Assembly: GCA_963575745.1 (NCBI GenBank)
Contig: CAUYUJ010016283.1
Coordinates: 907,133-971,132, forward strand
Direction of reading: 5' to 3'
Source of the DNA: Prorocentrum cordatum
Taxonomy: Eukaryota > Sar > Dinophyceae > Prorocentrales > Prorocentraceae
DNA length: 64,000 nt
Position 1 is the first letter of the stretch. The number at the start of each line of letters is the position of its first letter. A program made the position numbers and the translations under genes. The notes below the pieces were generated by a model. The model was not told the origin of the DNA, searched no databases, and was given only the letters and a program-made list of their open reading frames with translations. Positions 45,675-58,024 of the stretch are shown here, one piece after another.

Positions 45675-45999
45675 GTTCCCGGAGAGCTCGCTGAGAGCTA
45701 GAGGGTTTAAGATTAGAAACCGGGCGGTGGTGGTGCCCGCCAGCAGCCCATCTCCGCCGCTCCACGATCCTCGCAGCGGCTCGCCTGGCCCGGCAGCTGG
45801 TCCGGGGGAGCCACCGGCAAGCGTCCACGCGTGCCTGCACGCGTGCAGGCACGCGTGGAAGCGTTCCTGGTAGCGCTTCAGAGACGCTGCAGGGGGCCCC
45901 CAGAGCCCCAGACGAGCTTCACAAGAGCTTCCGTGGGCTTGCCAGGAAGGCTTTCCGGTGTGTGCCCTGTTTGCTCTCCGGGTTTTGGACGCTAGCAAG
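45675..45999 (-). repeat. GC-rich element with perfect 34-bp palindrome
   Basis: Ends TTCCCGGAGAGC and GGACGCTAGCAAG. The centre, 45,825-45,858, is CCACGCGTGCCTGCACG followed directly by its reverse complement, a perfect 34-bp palindrome with no spacer. Confidence 0.9.
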
Positions 46000-46451
46000 T
46001 TCCCGGAGAGCTCGCTGAGAGCTAAAGGGTTTAAGATTAGAAGCCGGATGCCTGCCATAAGCTCCTCCACGGCGCTCCACAGGCCGCGCAGCGACTCCGG
46101 TGAGCCGGCAACGGGTCCGGGAGAGCTTCCGGCAAACTTCCAAGCGTGCCTGCACGCGTGCAGGCACGCATGGGAGCGTTCCTGGCAGAATTCAGCAGCG
46201 CTGCAGGGGGGCCCCCCAGAGCTCTCCAGAAAAGATTTCCCGTCCCCGAGAAGTCTTCGCTCTTCGGGTTTTGGACGCTACCAAGTAACTCCTGGAGCTT
46301 CCCTTAGCAAGTACCTCGTAGAGCTCTTCGGCATCGATGAGCTAAAGGAATTCCGGCGCGGGGTGGAGCTAGTTGGCCGACCCGGGCCCGACGGACAAAG
46401 TGGCAACTTTTGGGTGGTTTCGCGAATATGGGAAAGATATTTGACCATTTA

Positions 46452-46777
46452 TTCCCGGAGAGCTCTCTGAGAGCTAAAGGGTTTTAGATTAGAAGCTGGA
46501 CGGTGGTGGTGCCCGCCAGCAGCCCATCTCCACCGCTCCACGATCCCCGCAGCGCCCTGTAACTCCTCGCAGCGGGTCCGGGAGAGCTTCCGGCAAGCGT
46601 CCACGCGTGCCTGCACGCGTGCAGGCACGCGTGGAAGCTTTCCTGGCAGCGCTTCGGAAGCACTGCCGGAGAGCCCCCCAGAGCCCCGGAAAAGCTTCAC
46701 GAGAGCTTCCGTGGGCTTGCCAGGAAAGCTTTCCGGTGTGTGTCCTCTTTGCTCTCCGGGTTTTGGACGCTACCAAG
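46452..46777 (-). repeat. GC-rich element with a second perfect 34-bp palindrome
   Basis: The same perfect palindrome is at 46,601-46,634. The element is 326 bp, ending GGACGCTACCAAG. Confidence 0.9.
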
Positions 46778-47080
46778 TACCTTGTAGAGCTCTTCGAAGC
46801 TGAGCTTAGAGGAATTCGGGCGCAGGGTGGAGCTAGTTGGCCGACCGGGCATTAAGAGACTATGTGTTAACTTCAGGGGAGCTTCCCAGAGCTCTTGATG
46901 TCCCGTCCCCGAAGAGTCTCTTCGCTCTCCGGGTTTTGGACGCTACCAAGATTGGCCGACCGGGCATTAAGAGACAATGTGTTAATTTTGGGTCGAGTTT
47001 TAATCTTTGTGCAAAATTTGGAAATTCGTGTTCAGAACGGGTATTTTTCTCACGTGAAGTAGGCTATGCTGCGACTGCCA

Positions 47081-47506
47081 GTTGAATTCTCAGGTCCGTA
47101 GCTGCAATATTACTATCAAAACACTTGCTGGAACCGACGGCCGTTTCGAGTCATCTTCACTCGCTTTGGCGCTTTCCTGTACGTATCTCGGGATATAGGA
47201 CAGCTATAGAGCTGATGCTTACAGAAACCAATTGAAAATCATACGGCACGTTCCTCTGTTCGATCTACAGCTCTGAACTCGGTCTGCTGCTCGAGATAGG
47301 TCCACGAACCTATTCGTATTCTTCGAGTCATTTTGACGAGTGCTGTCCGTTTTCTGTATTAAATTCACGATATCTTGAAAAAAAACTCCCTTAATGTCTA
47401 GCGGGCAGCCCCGCACGAGAAGAGCTCTACGAGGCTCCCGGTGGTAACCTGGTTGACGGTTTACAGCCGGCTCCCAATTTTCAGAAAGCAGATTTTTCGC
47501 ACGTGT
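47081..47506. repeat. Mixed satellite and M-type fragments
   Basis: Minus-oriented M-like sequence with satellite-like pieces. A damaged hairpin end lies near 47,433-47,475 (CGGTGGTAACCTGGTTGACGG...). No gene. Confidence 0.6.
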
Positions 47507-48447
47507 CGTAGAGCTTCCCTTAGCTAGTTGCTGGAAGCTTAAGAGTAAGTCCGGCGCACTGGACAGCTAGTTGGCAAGAAAAAACTCGACGGACCTTTTG
47601 CTGACTTTTGGTCGGTTAAAAATTTTGTTCTCGAAATTTCAACATTCGTTTGAGCTCTAGTAATTTTCCCATGATACTCGATCTTATTCCCGCTCGCCAT
47701 CTTGATCTCAGCTCGATCGGGTACCTTTTACTCCCAAAAAGCAGGCAGGCGGGATCGGCCGTTTCGAATCATCTTGACACGCGATGTCGATTTTCTGAAC
47801 ATAACTCGAGCTTTAGGACAGCTACAGAGCTGGTAAGCACAGCTAATCGATTCAGAATGATCAGGCGCGTTCGTCTGTTGAATCCAGAGGTCTGAACTCG
47901 GTCTGCTAGCCGAGCTAGGCTCGCAAATCTATTCGTATTAGTCGAGTCATCGTAGCAGACGCTCTCGGTTTTATGTACTTAACTCGAGCTGTAGGGCAGC
48001 TACAGAGATCATACTCACAGAATTCGATTAGGAATCATCAGACGCGCTTGTCTGTCCAATCGAGAGCTCTGAATTCGGCCTGCTGCCCGAGCTAGGTTCG
48101 CGAAACTATTCGTTGTTCGAGACATCTTGGGTTATCCTGAGAGCTGCTGTCGGTTTTCTGCACTTAACTCGAGCTGTAGGGGGGCTGCAGGGCTGGTAAT
48201 CGCAGGAATCGATTCAGAGACATCAGACGCGTCCGCCTGTCACATTCAGAAGTCTGAACTCGTTTTATACTCGAGCTGGGTTGCCAAACTGTTCGTTCTT
48301 TTGTTAGAGTCATCTTGAGAGGTCTGAAATCGCCTGGGCTGAAAAACTGGTCGTTCTCTGCAATTTTTCTCCACATTGTATACTATCTGGAAGCTCTACG
48401 AGTCCCCCGGCGGTAACAAAGGTTGACGGTTTACCGCCGGCGCCCAG
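47507..48447 (-). mobile_element. L-family element L15, minus orientation (941 bp)
   Basis: On + it starts in CGTAGAGCTTCCC, runs through tail and satellites in reverse and ends with the hairpin GGCGGTAA...TTACCGCC and GGCGCCCAG. It is shorter than most L copies. Confidence 0.82.
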
Positions 48448-49313
48448 TTTTCAGAAAGCAGATTTTTCGCACCTGTAGACGACTATAAGGGCCTCTGCGT
48501 CTCAATATGAGCTCTGTAGGCGCACTTTTACTATCGCAACACTTGGCGGAACCAACTTTATACCTCGTAGAGCTCTTCGGCATCGATGAGCTAGAGGAAT
48601 TCCGGCGCGGGTATGAGCTAGTTGGCCGACCCGATCAAAAGAGACAATGTGATGACCTTGGGTCGGTTTTGTCAATATTCGAAAGATATTTGACAATTCA
48701 TTTTGAGAACCGGTATTTTTCTCACGTGTAGTGGGTTATGCCGCGTCTGCCAGTAAAATTTGCAGATCCGTAGCTGTAATATTGCTATCAAAAAAAACAT
48801 AATTTGGACCGACGTTGGAGAAATAAAAAAAAAATATTTTCTCGAGTTTTTTCTGTCGCGTTCCAGAAGCTCCGACGATCGCCGTGCATGAAAAGAGCTC
48901 TACGAGGTTCTCGGCGGTAACCAGGTTGACGGTTTACCGCCGGTTCCCAGTATCGACATGGAAAAAATCGTGTTTTCTCTTTTTCGAGAAATGCTTCCAG
49001 AAACAATGCGGCAACTTTTGGGTGGTTTTGCGAATATTTGACAGATATTTGACCATTTATTTTGAGAAAGCAGATTTTTCGCACCTGTAGACGATTATGA
49101 GGATCTTAGCGTCTTAATATGAGCTCTCTACATGCACTTTTACAAAACACTTGGCGAAACCAACTCTATGTCGACATGAAAAAATATTATGTTTTCTCTT
49201 TTCCGAGAAATGCTTCCAGAAGCCCTCTCTTTTCAGACTGAGCACTCTCACGCGTGTTAGGAGCTCTACGAGGTTCCCGGCGGTGACAGGTTGACGGTTC
49301 ACCGCCGGCGCCA
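48448..49313 (-). repeat. Minus-oriented S and M elements, nested
   Basis: S interior at 48,448-48,560 is interrupted by an M element (48,561-48,950, about 390 bp). It continues as ATCGACATGG. A second S-type hairpin end is at 49,272-49,313 (CGGCGCCAG). Confidence 0.78.
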
Positions 49314-50341
49314 GTTTCGACGGACCTTTTGGTGACTTTTGGTCGGTTGAAAATTTTGTCCTCGAAATTCCTCAATTCGCTTGAGCTCTAGTATTTTTTC
49401 TCACCTTATTCGATCTTATTCCCGCTCGCTATCTTGATCTCAGCTCGATAGGGTAAATATGTTTGCAAAAAGCATCGCGGCGGGATCGGCTGTTTCGAGT
49501 CATCTTGATACGTGTTGTCGGTACACTGAACTTAACTCGACATCGGGACAGCTACAGAGCTGGTAAGCACAGCTAATCGATTCAGAATGATCAGGCGCGT
49601 TCGCCTGTTGAATCCAGAGGTCTGCACTCGGTCTGCTAGCCGAGCTAGGTCCGCAAACCTATTCGCATTATTCGAGTCATCTTGACAGACACTCTCGATT
49701 TTCAATGAAACTCGAGCTATAGGACAGCTACAGGGCTGATACGTACAGAATTTGATTCCAAATATCAATTGCCGTTGTCTGTTGAATCCAGAGCTCTGAA
49801 CTCGGTCTGCTAGAGATGCTTTCGGTTCTCTGCACTCAACTCGGGCTGTAAGGTGGCTGCTGGCTGGTAATCACTGGAATCGATTCCGAGACATCAGGCG
49901 CGTCCGCCTCTTAGCTCTGAACTCGGTCTGCTAGAGATACTATCGGTTATCTGCACTTAACTCGGGCTGTAGGGGGGCTGCAGGGCTGGTAATCACAGGA
50001 ATCGATTCAGAGACATCAGACGCGTCCGTCTGTCGCATGCAGAGGTCTGAACTCGGTCTGATACTCGAGCTAGGTTTGCCAAACTATTCGTATTGTTCGA
50101 GTCATCTTGAGAGGTGCTGTCGATTTTCGCGCGTAACTCGGGCTGTAGGAGAGCTACAGAGCTCGTACAGAAGACAATTCAGAAGCATCGGGGGCGTTTG
50201 CCTGTTGCATCCGAGAGGTCTGAAATTGCTTGGGCTGAAAACTATGTTTTTATGTTTTTTTTTCGGACAGAATATGTTGGCAGGAAGCTCTACGAATCCC
50301 CCGGCGGTAACAAAGGTTGACGGTTTACCGCCGGCGCTCAG
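49314..50341 (-). mobile_element. L-family element L16, minus orientation, partial
   Basis: Tail (GGTCGGTTGAAAATTTTG) and satellites in reverse, ending with the hairpin and GGCGCTCAG. The hairpin-distal end is missing or displaced. Confidence 0.78.
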
Positions 50342-50362
50342 TTGCTGGAAGCTTAAGAGTAA

Positions 50363-51582
50363 TAACTCGTAGAGCTTCCCTTAGCAAGTTATTGCTGGAA
50401 GGTTAAGAGTAATTCCGGCGCGCTGGAGAGCCAGTTGGCAAGAAAAATCTCGACGGACCTTTTGGTGATTTTTGGTCGGTTGAAAATGTGGTTCTCGAAA
50501 TTTCAACATTCGTTTGAGCTCTAGTATTTTTTCCCACCATCTTCGATCTCATTCCCGCTCGCCATCTTGATCTCAGCTCGAGCGGGTACCTTTTACTGCC
50601 GGAAAGCAGCGCTGCGGGATCCGCTGTTTCGGTCATCTTGATACGCGTTGTCGGTATGTTGTACTTAACTCGAGCTGTAGGGCAGCTACAGAGCTCATTC
50701 TCACAGCAATCGATTGCGAATCGTCAGGCGCGTTCGTCTGTTCCATCTAGAGGTCTGAACTCGGTCTGCTGCGCGAGCTAGGTTCGCGAAACTATTCGTA
50801 TTGTTGGAGTCATCTTGAGAGGTGCTGACAGTTTTCTGCACTTAACTCGGGCTGTAGGGGGGCTACAGCTCGTACTTACAGGAATCGATTCGGCGACATC
50901 GGGCGCATCCGCCTGCCGAATCCAGAGCTCAGAAATCGGTGTACTGCCCGAGCTAGGTTCGCAAAACTATTCGTATTCGTCGAGTCATCTTGAGAGGTGC
51001 TGTCCGTTTCCTGCACTCAACTCGAGTTCTAAGGGATCTCCAGGGCTGGTAATCACTGGAATCGATTCAGAGACATCAGTTGCGTCCAGCTGTCGCTTTC
51101 AGGGCCCTGAACTCGGCCTGCTGCCCGAGCTAGGTCCGCGAAACTATTCGTATTGTTCGAGTCATCTTCAGAGGTGCTGTCGATTTTCTGCACTTAACTT
51201 GGGCTGTAAGGGGGCTGCAGGGCTGGTAATGACAGGACTCGATTCGGAGACATCAGGCGCGTCCGCTTGTTGCATTCAGATGTCAAAACTCGGTCTGATA
51301 CTCGAGCTAGATTCGGGAAACTATGTGTATTGTTCGAGTGATCTTGAGAGGTGCCGTCGATTTCCGCACGTAACTCGGGCTGTAGGAGAGCTTCGGAGCT
51401 CGTGCGCACAGAGAACGATCCAGAAGCATGAGGGGCGTTTGGCTGTTGCATCGAGAGGTCTGAAATCGCTTAGGCCGAAAAACTATTCGTTCTCTGCAAT
51501 TTTGTTCGACATTAATGTGCTCAGGAAGCTCTACGAGTCCCCCGGCGGTAAGAAAGGTTGACGGTTTACCGCCGGCGCCCAG
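50363..51582 (-). mobile_element. Intact L-family element L17, minus orientation (1,220 bp)
   Basis: Complete in reverse, from TAACTCGTAGAGCTTCCC to the hairpin and GGCGCCCAG. Its length equals L1-L3 and L10. Confidence 0.9.
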
Positions 51583-51957
51583 TACCTCGTAGAGCTCTTC
51601 GGCAAGATGAGCTAAGAGGAATTCGGGCGCAGGGTGGAGCTAGTTGGCCGACCCGACCTTAAGAGACAATGTGGTAACTTTGGGTCAGTTTTTTCCCGGA
51701 GGGCTCGCTGAGAGCTGAAAGGTACCTCGTAGAGCTCTTCGGCATCGATGAGCTAAAGGAATTCCGGCGCGGGGTGGAGCTAGTTGGCCCACCCGGCCGA
51801 GGCGGACAATGTGGCAACTTTTGGGTGGTTTTGCGAATATTTGAAAGATATTTGACCATTTATTTTGAGAAACCAGATTTTTCGCACCCGTAGTGGGTTT
51901 TGCCGCGTCTGCCAGTAAAATCTTCAGGTCTGTAGGTGAAATATTACTATCGAAAGA

Positions 51958-54349
51958 CTGGGCGGCGGTAAACCGTCAACCTTTCTTACCGCCGGGGGAC
52001 TCGTAGAGCTTCCTGACAGTATATAATGTGAACAAAACTCCAAAGAACGACTAGTTTTTCAGCCCAAGCGATTTCAGACCTCTCAAGATGACTCTAACAA
52101 AAAACAAACAGTTTCGCAACCCAGTTCGAGTACCGAACCGAGTTCAGACCTCTGAATGCAACAGGCGGGCGCGTCTGATGTCTCCGAATCCACTCATGTG
52201 ATTCCCAGCCCTGCAGCTCCCCTACAGCCCGAGTTAAGTGCAGAAAGCCGACAGTATCGACTCGAATAATAGAATAGTTTCGCGGACCTAGTTCGAGCAG
52301 CAGACCGAGTTCCGAGCTCTGGAATCGACCAACAGACGCGTCTGATATGTGAAAATCGATATCTGTGACCCGCAGCACGGTAGCCCTCCCCCAGCACGAG
52401 TTCAGTGCAAAAAATTGAGAGCACTTCTCAAGATGATTCAAACAATACAAATAGTTTCGCGAACCTAGCTCGGGCAGCAGGCCGAGTTCAGAGCTCTCGG
52501 TTCAATAGACGAACGCGACTGATGATTCCACATCGATATCTGTGACAATGAGCCCTTTAGCTGCCCTACAGCTCGGGTTAAGTACAGAAAACCGAGAGCG
52601 TCTGTCAAGACGACTCGAATACTACGAACAGGTTTGCGGACCTAGCTCGGCTAGCAGACCGAGTTCAGACCTCTGGATTCAACAGGCGAACGCGCCTCAT
52701 AATTCTGAATTCGATGCGTGTGCTTACCTGCTCTGTAGCTGCCCTGCAGCTCGAGTTAAGTACAGAAAACCGAGAGCGTCTGTCAAGACGACTTGAATAA
52801 TACGAATAGGGTTGCGGACCTAGCTCGGCTAGCAGACCGAGTTCAGACCTCTGGATTCAACAGGCGAACGCGCCTGATAATTCTGAATGCGATAGGTGTG
52901 CTTTCCAGCTCTGTAGCTGCCGTACAGCTCGAGTTAAAAACAAAATACCGACAACGCGTATCAAGATGACTCGAAACGGTCATTCCCGCCGGGACGCTTT
53001 TTGACAGTAAAATGTTCCCGATCGAGCTGAGATCAAGATGGCGAGCAGGAATAAGATCGAATATCATGGGAAAAAATACTAGAGCTCTAACGAATGGTCA
53101 AATTTCGAGAACAAAATTTTCAACCGACCAAAAGTCACCAAAAAGTCAGTCGAGATTTTTCTTGCCAACTAGCTCTCCAGCGCCCCGGAATTACTCTCAA
53201 GCTTCCAGCAATAACTGGGCGCCGGCGGCGAGCCGTCAACCTTTGTTACCGCCGGGGGACTCGTAGAGCTTCCTGACAATATATATATATAATGTGGAAA
53301 CAAAATCAAGAGAATTCCAGCCCAAGCCAGACCTCTCAAGATGACTCTGGCAAACAAACCAACAGTTTGGAACCCAGCTCGAGTGTCAAACCGAGTTCAG
53401 ACCTCTTAATGCGACAGGCGGACGCGTCTGATGTCTGCGAATCTACTTCTGTTATAACCAGCCCTGCAGCCCCCCTACAGCCCGAGTGAAGTGCAGAAAC
53501 CGACAGCAGCTCTCAGGATAACTTGAATAATACAATAGTTTCGCGGAGCTAGTTCGAGTAGCAGACCGAGTTCCGAGCTCTTTGTTCGACAGACGGACGC
53601 GCCTGATGTTTCCAAATCGATTTCTCTGACCAGCAGCACTGTGGCCATCTCCCAGCACGAGTTAAGTGCAGAAAACCGAGAGCACTTCTCAAGATGACTC
53701 GAACAATACGAATAGTTTCGCGAACCTAGCTCGGACAGCAGGCCGAGTTCAGAGCTCTCGATTGAACAGACGAACGCGCCTGATGATTCCCAATCGATTT
53801 CTGTCACTATGAGCTCTGTAACTGCCCTACAGCTCGAGTTAAGTACGGAAAACCGAGAGCGTCTGCTACGATGACTCGAATAATACGAATAGGTTTGCGG
53901 ACCTAGCTCGGCTAGCAGACCGATTTCAGGCCTCTGGTTTCAACAGGCGAACGCGTCTGATGATTCTGAATGCGATAGCTGTGCTGACCAGCTCTGTAGC
54001 TGCCCTGAAGCTCGAGTTATCTTGAGAAAACCGTCAGCGCGTATCAAGATGACTCAAAACGGCCGATCCCGCCAGAGTGCTTTTTGGCAGTAAAAGGTAC
54101 CCGATCGAGCTGAGATCAAGATGGCGAGCGGGAATAAGATCGAATATCACGGGAAAAAATACTAGAGCTCTAACGAATTGTTGAATTTCGAGAACAAAAT
54201 TTTCAACCGACCAAAAATCAGCAAAAGTTCCGTCGAGATTTTTCTTGCCAACTAGCTCTCCTGCGCTCCGGAATTACTCTAAAGCTTCCAGCAATAACTT
54301 GCTAAGGGAAGCTCTACGAGTTACTTGCTAAGGGAAGCTCTACGAGTTA
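51958..54349 (+). mobile_element. L-family element L19, split by L20
   Basis: Segments 51,958-53,214 and 54,324-54,349 total about 1.28 kb. It is cut within its own terminus (CAGCAATAA / CTTGCTAAGGG). Confidence 0.92.
53215..54323 (+). mobile_element. Intact L-family element L20 (1,109 bp)
   Basis: Complete copy inserted in the terminus of L19. The terminus sequence CTTGCTAAGGGAAGCTC therefore appears twice in a row at 54,297-54,349. Confidence 0.92.
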
Positions 54350-54608
54350 CTTGGGGGAACCGACGTTGAGTAAGAGCAGAAAAACGGTATTTTTTGAGTT
54401 TTTTCTTTCTCGCTCCAGAAGCTTTCTCTCCGTGTTCCGACGATCGCCTTGCAAGAAAAGAGCTCTACGAGGTTCCCGGCGGTAACCAGGTTGACGGTTT
54501 GCCGCCGGTTCCAGTTTAAGATTAGAAGCCGGACGGTGATGGTGGCCGCCAGGAGCGCCTCCACGGCGGTCCACCTCGCAGGGGTTACTGCTGGAAGCTT
54601 AAGAGTAA

Positions 54609-55614
54609 CTGGGCGCCGGCGGTAAACCGTCAACCTTGGTTACCGCCGGGGAACTCGTAGAGCTGCCTACCTCGACTTAAGTTAAGAAAACCGACAGCAT
54701 CCAACATTCCGACTTATAGTGAATAGTTATTGACCTCTGAATGCGACAGGCGGACGCGTCTGATGTCTGCGAATCGACTTCTGTCATTACCAGCCCTGCA
54801 GCACCTACAGGCCCGAGTTAGGTGCAGAAAATCGACAGCACTTCTGAGAATGACTCGAACAATATAGAAGTTTTGCAGATCTAATTTGGGCAGCAGACCG
54901 AGTTCCGAGCTCTGGATTCAACAGGCGGACGCGCCTGATGTCTTCAAATCAATTCCTGTGACCACCACCACTGTAGCCCCCTCAGCGCGAGTTGGGTGAA
55001 GAAAACCGAGAGCACTTCTGAAGATGACTCGAACAATACAAATTCAAGGTCGGGCAGCAGACGCATTTCAGAGCTCTAGATTCGACAGAAAAACGCAACT
55101 GAGGATTCTGAATCAGTTTCTGTAAATATCAGCTCTGCAGCTGTCCTACAGCTCGAGTTAAGTGTAGAAAAACGAGAGTCCCTGTCAAGATGACTCGAAT
55201 AATACGAACAGATTTGCAGACCTAGCTCGGCTGACAGACCGAGTTCGGACCTCTCGATTAAACAGCCGAACGTGCCGAATCATTCTACATCGATTAGCTG
55301 TGCTTACGAGCTCTGTAGATTCCTAAAGCTCGGGTTATGTTCAGAAAATCGTCAGCACGTATCAAGATGACTCAAAACAGGCGATCCCGCCACAGTGCTT
55401 TTCGATAGTAATACTCACCCGATCGAGCTGAGATCAAGATGGCGAGCGCAAGTAAGATCGAATATCACGGGAAAAAATACTAGAGCTCAAACGAATTGTC
55501 AAATTTCGAGAACAAAATTTTCAACCGAGCAAAAGTTGTCAAAAGTTCAGTCGAGATTTTTCGAGCCAACTAGCTGTGGGGCGCGCCGGAATTACTCTTA
55601 GCTTCCAGCAATCA
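54609..55614 (+). mobile_element. L-family element L21, right end displaced
   Basis: Hairpin head, satellites and tail are present. Cut at CAGCAATCA by S6. The right terminus was not located. Confidence 0.82.
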
Positions 55615-56293
55615 CTGGCGCCGGCGGTGAACCGTCAACCTGGTCACCGCCGGGAACCTCGCAGGGCTCATTCCACGCGTAAGAGTGCTCGGAGTCGAAA
55701 GAGAGAGCTTGGAAGCATTTCTCGAAAAAAAAGAAAAATTGAATTTTTTCGCGTCGACATGAAGATGGTTCCGCCAAGTGTTTTCATAGTAAAAGTGCGC
55801 CTGCAGATCTTATACTGGCGCCGGCGGTGAACCGTCAACCTGGTCACCGCCGGAAACCTCGTAGAGCTCATTTCACGCATAAGAGTGCCCAGAGTCGAAA
55901 GAGAGAGCTTCTGGAAGCATTTCTCGAAAAAAAGAAAAATTCTTTTTTTCGTCTCGACATGAAGATGGTTCCTCCAAGTGTTTTGATAGTAGAAGTGCGC
56001 CAACAGAGCTCATACTAAGACAGAAGGGCCCTCATAATTATTTACAGGTGCGAAAAATCTGCTTTCTCAAAATGAATTGTCAAATATCTTTCAAAAAGTT
56101 GCAAAACCACCCAAAGGTTATCACTTTGTCCTTTCTGGCCGGGTCGACCAACTAGCTCCACCCCGCGCCGGAATTCCTCTAGCACATCGATGCCGACGAG
56201 CTCTACGAGGTACTAAGACAGAGAAGCCCTCATAGTCGTTTACAGGTGCAAAAAATCTGCTTTCTGAAAATGAATTGTCAAATACCTTTCAAA
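55615..56293 (+). mobile_element. S-family element S6, interrupted by S7 and M_f
   Basis: Segments are 55,615-55,814 and 56,213-56,293. The restored join TTATA + CTAAGACAG is the uninterrupted S sequence found near 56,012. It is then cut by M_f at 56,294. Confidence 0.88.
55815..56212 (+). mobile_element. Intact S-family element S7 (398 bp)
   Basis: Complete, from CTGGCGCCGG to GAGCTCTACGAGGTA. Same length as S2. Confidence 0.92.
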
Positions 56294-57974
56294 CTGGGAT
56301 CCGGCGGTAAACCGTCAACCAGGTAACCGCCGGGAGCCTCGTAGAGCTCTATTCTGGCGCGGCGCTGCTCGAAGCACACGAACGAAGCTTTCTGAAGCGT
56401 GAAGAAGCAATATCGGAAATATGTGTTTAAATTTTGCATCTTCGCTTCGTCGAGCGGGCCTAGCTCGAGCAGCAGACCGAGTTCAGACCTCTCGATGGGA
56501 CAGACGAACGCGTCTGATGATTCTGAATCGGTTTTTGTAAGAATCAGCTCTGTAGCTGTCCTAAATCTCGAGTTAAGTACAGAAAACTGTCAACACGTCT
56601 CAAGATGACTCGAAATGGCCGACGGTTCCCTCAAGTCTTTTGATAGTAATATTACAACTACAGACCTGGGAATTTAACTGGCAGACGCGGCATAACCCGC
56701 TACAGGTGGGAAAAATACCTGTTTGTAAAACGAACTTCCAAATTTTGCACAAAGATAGAATAACCGACCCCAAGTCGCCACATTGTCTCTTAAGGTCGGC
56801 TCGGCCAACTGGGCGCCGGCGGTAAACCGTCAACCTTTGTTACCGCCGGGGGACTCGTAGAGCTTCCTGACAGCATATAGCGTGGAAAAAAACTCCAGGG
56901 AACGACTAGTTTTTCAGCCCAAGCGATTTCAGACCTCTCAAGATGATTCTAAGAAAAAACAAATAGTTTCGCAATCCAGTTCGAGTATCAAACCGAATTC
57001 AGACCTCTGAATGCACTAGGCGGACGCGTCTCATGTCTGCAAATCGACCCATGTGATTACCAGCCCTGCAGCTCGCTGAAGACCGAGTTAAGTGCAGAAA
57101 ACTGACAACATCTCTCAGGATGATTCGAATAATACAATAGTTTCGCGGATCTAAATCGAGCAGCAGACCGAGTTCCGAGCTCTAGAATCGACCGACGAAC
57201 ACGCCTGATCTGTGCAAATCGATTTCTCTGACCCGCAGCACTGTAGCCCTCCCCCAGCACGAGTTGAGTGCAGAAAATTCAAGCACTTCTCAAGATGATT
57301 CGGACAATACGAATAGTTTTGCGAACCTAGCTCGAGCAGCAGGCCGATTTTAGAGCTCTCGAATCAACAGACGAACGCGCCTGATGATTCCCGATCGATT
57401 TCTGTGACTATGAGCTCTGTAGCTGCCCTACAGCTCGCGTTAAGTACAGAAAACCGAGAGCGTCTGTCAAGATGACTCAAATAATACTAATAGGTTTGCG
57501 GACCTAGCTCGGCTAGCAGACCGAATTCAGACCTCCAGATTCAACAGGCGAACGCGCCTGATGATTCTGAATGCGATAGGTGTGCTTACCAGCTCTGTAG
57601 CTGCCCTACAGCTCGAGTTAAGTGCAAAATACCGACAGCGCGTGACAAGATGACTCAAAACGGCCGATCGCGCCACAGTGCTTTTCGATAGTAATATTCA
57701 CCCGATCGAGCTGAGATCAAGATGGCGAGCGGGAATAAGATCGAATATCACGGGAAAAAATACTAGAGCTCAAACGAATTGTCAAATTTTGAGAACAAAA
57801 TGTTCAACCGAGCAAAAGTTGTGAAAAGTTCAGTTCTTTTTTTTCGAGCCAACTAGCCTGCCAGCGTTTTCGGATTACTCTTAAGCTTCGCCGCTGCGCT
57901 CTCAGGGAAGCTCTACGAGTCCACCTGCGCCCGAATTCCTCTTAGCTCATCTTGCCGAAGAGCTCTACGAGGTA
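56294..57974 (+). mobile_element. M-like element M_f with satellite segment, split by L22
   Basis: The head is CTGGGATCCGGCGGTAAACC. A satellite-like piece lies at about 56,450-56,630 and M-type sequence follows. It is cut after CGGCCAA at 56,808 and closes at 57,921-57,974. It is longer than typical M copies and may be a chimera. Confidence 0.7.
56809..57920 (+). mobile_element. L-family element L22 (1,112 bp)
   Basis: Hairpin head, satellites and tail. The altered terminus is TCAGGGAAGCTCTACGAGT. Confidence 0.85.
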
Positions 57975-58024
57975 CTTATAAGCGTCCAAAACCCGGATAG
58001 CGAAGCCAAGCGCGGAACGCCGCA

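Larger units (their letters stand above)
44976..47080 (-). repeat. Cluster of minus-oriented element starts and GC elements
   Basis: Contains many TACCTCGTAGAGCTCTTCGG (S/M) and TAACTCGTAGAGCTTCC (L) starts. GC-family copies lie at about 45,232-45,485, 45,675-45,999, 46,000-46,285 and 46,452-46,777, with a fragment near 46,880-46,955. On the minus strand these are the hairpin-distal ends. Only some have hairpin ends further right, so several are truncated or close outside the window. Confidence 0.8.
51722..54514 (-). mobile_element. M-family element M_g, minus orientation, split by L19
   Basis: Segments 51,722-51,957 and 54,350-54,514 total 401 bp. It is itself inserted in a GC element (fragment at 51,698-51,721, resuming at 54,515 with TTTAAGATTAGAAGCCGG). 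Confidence 0.92.
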
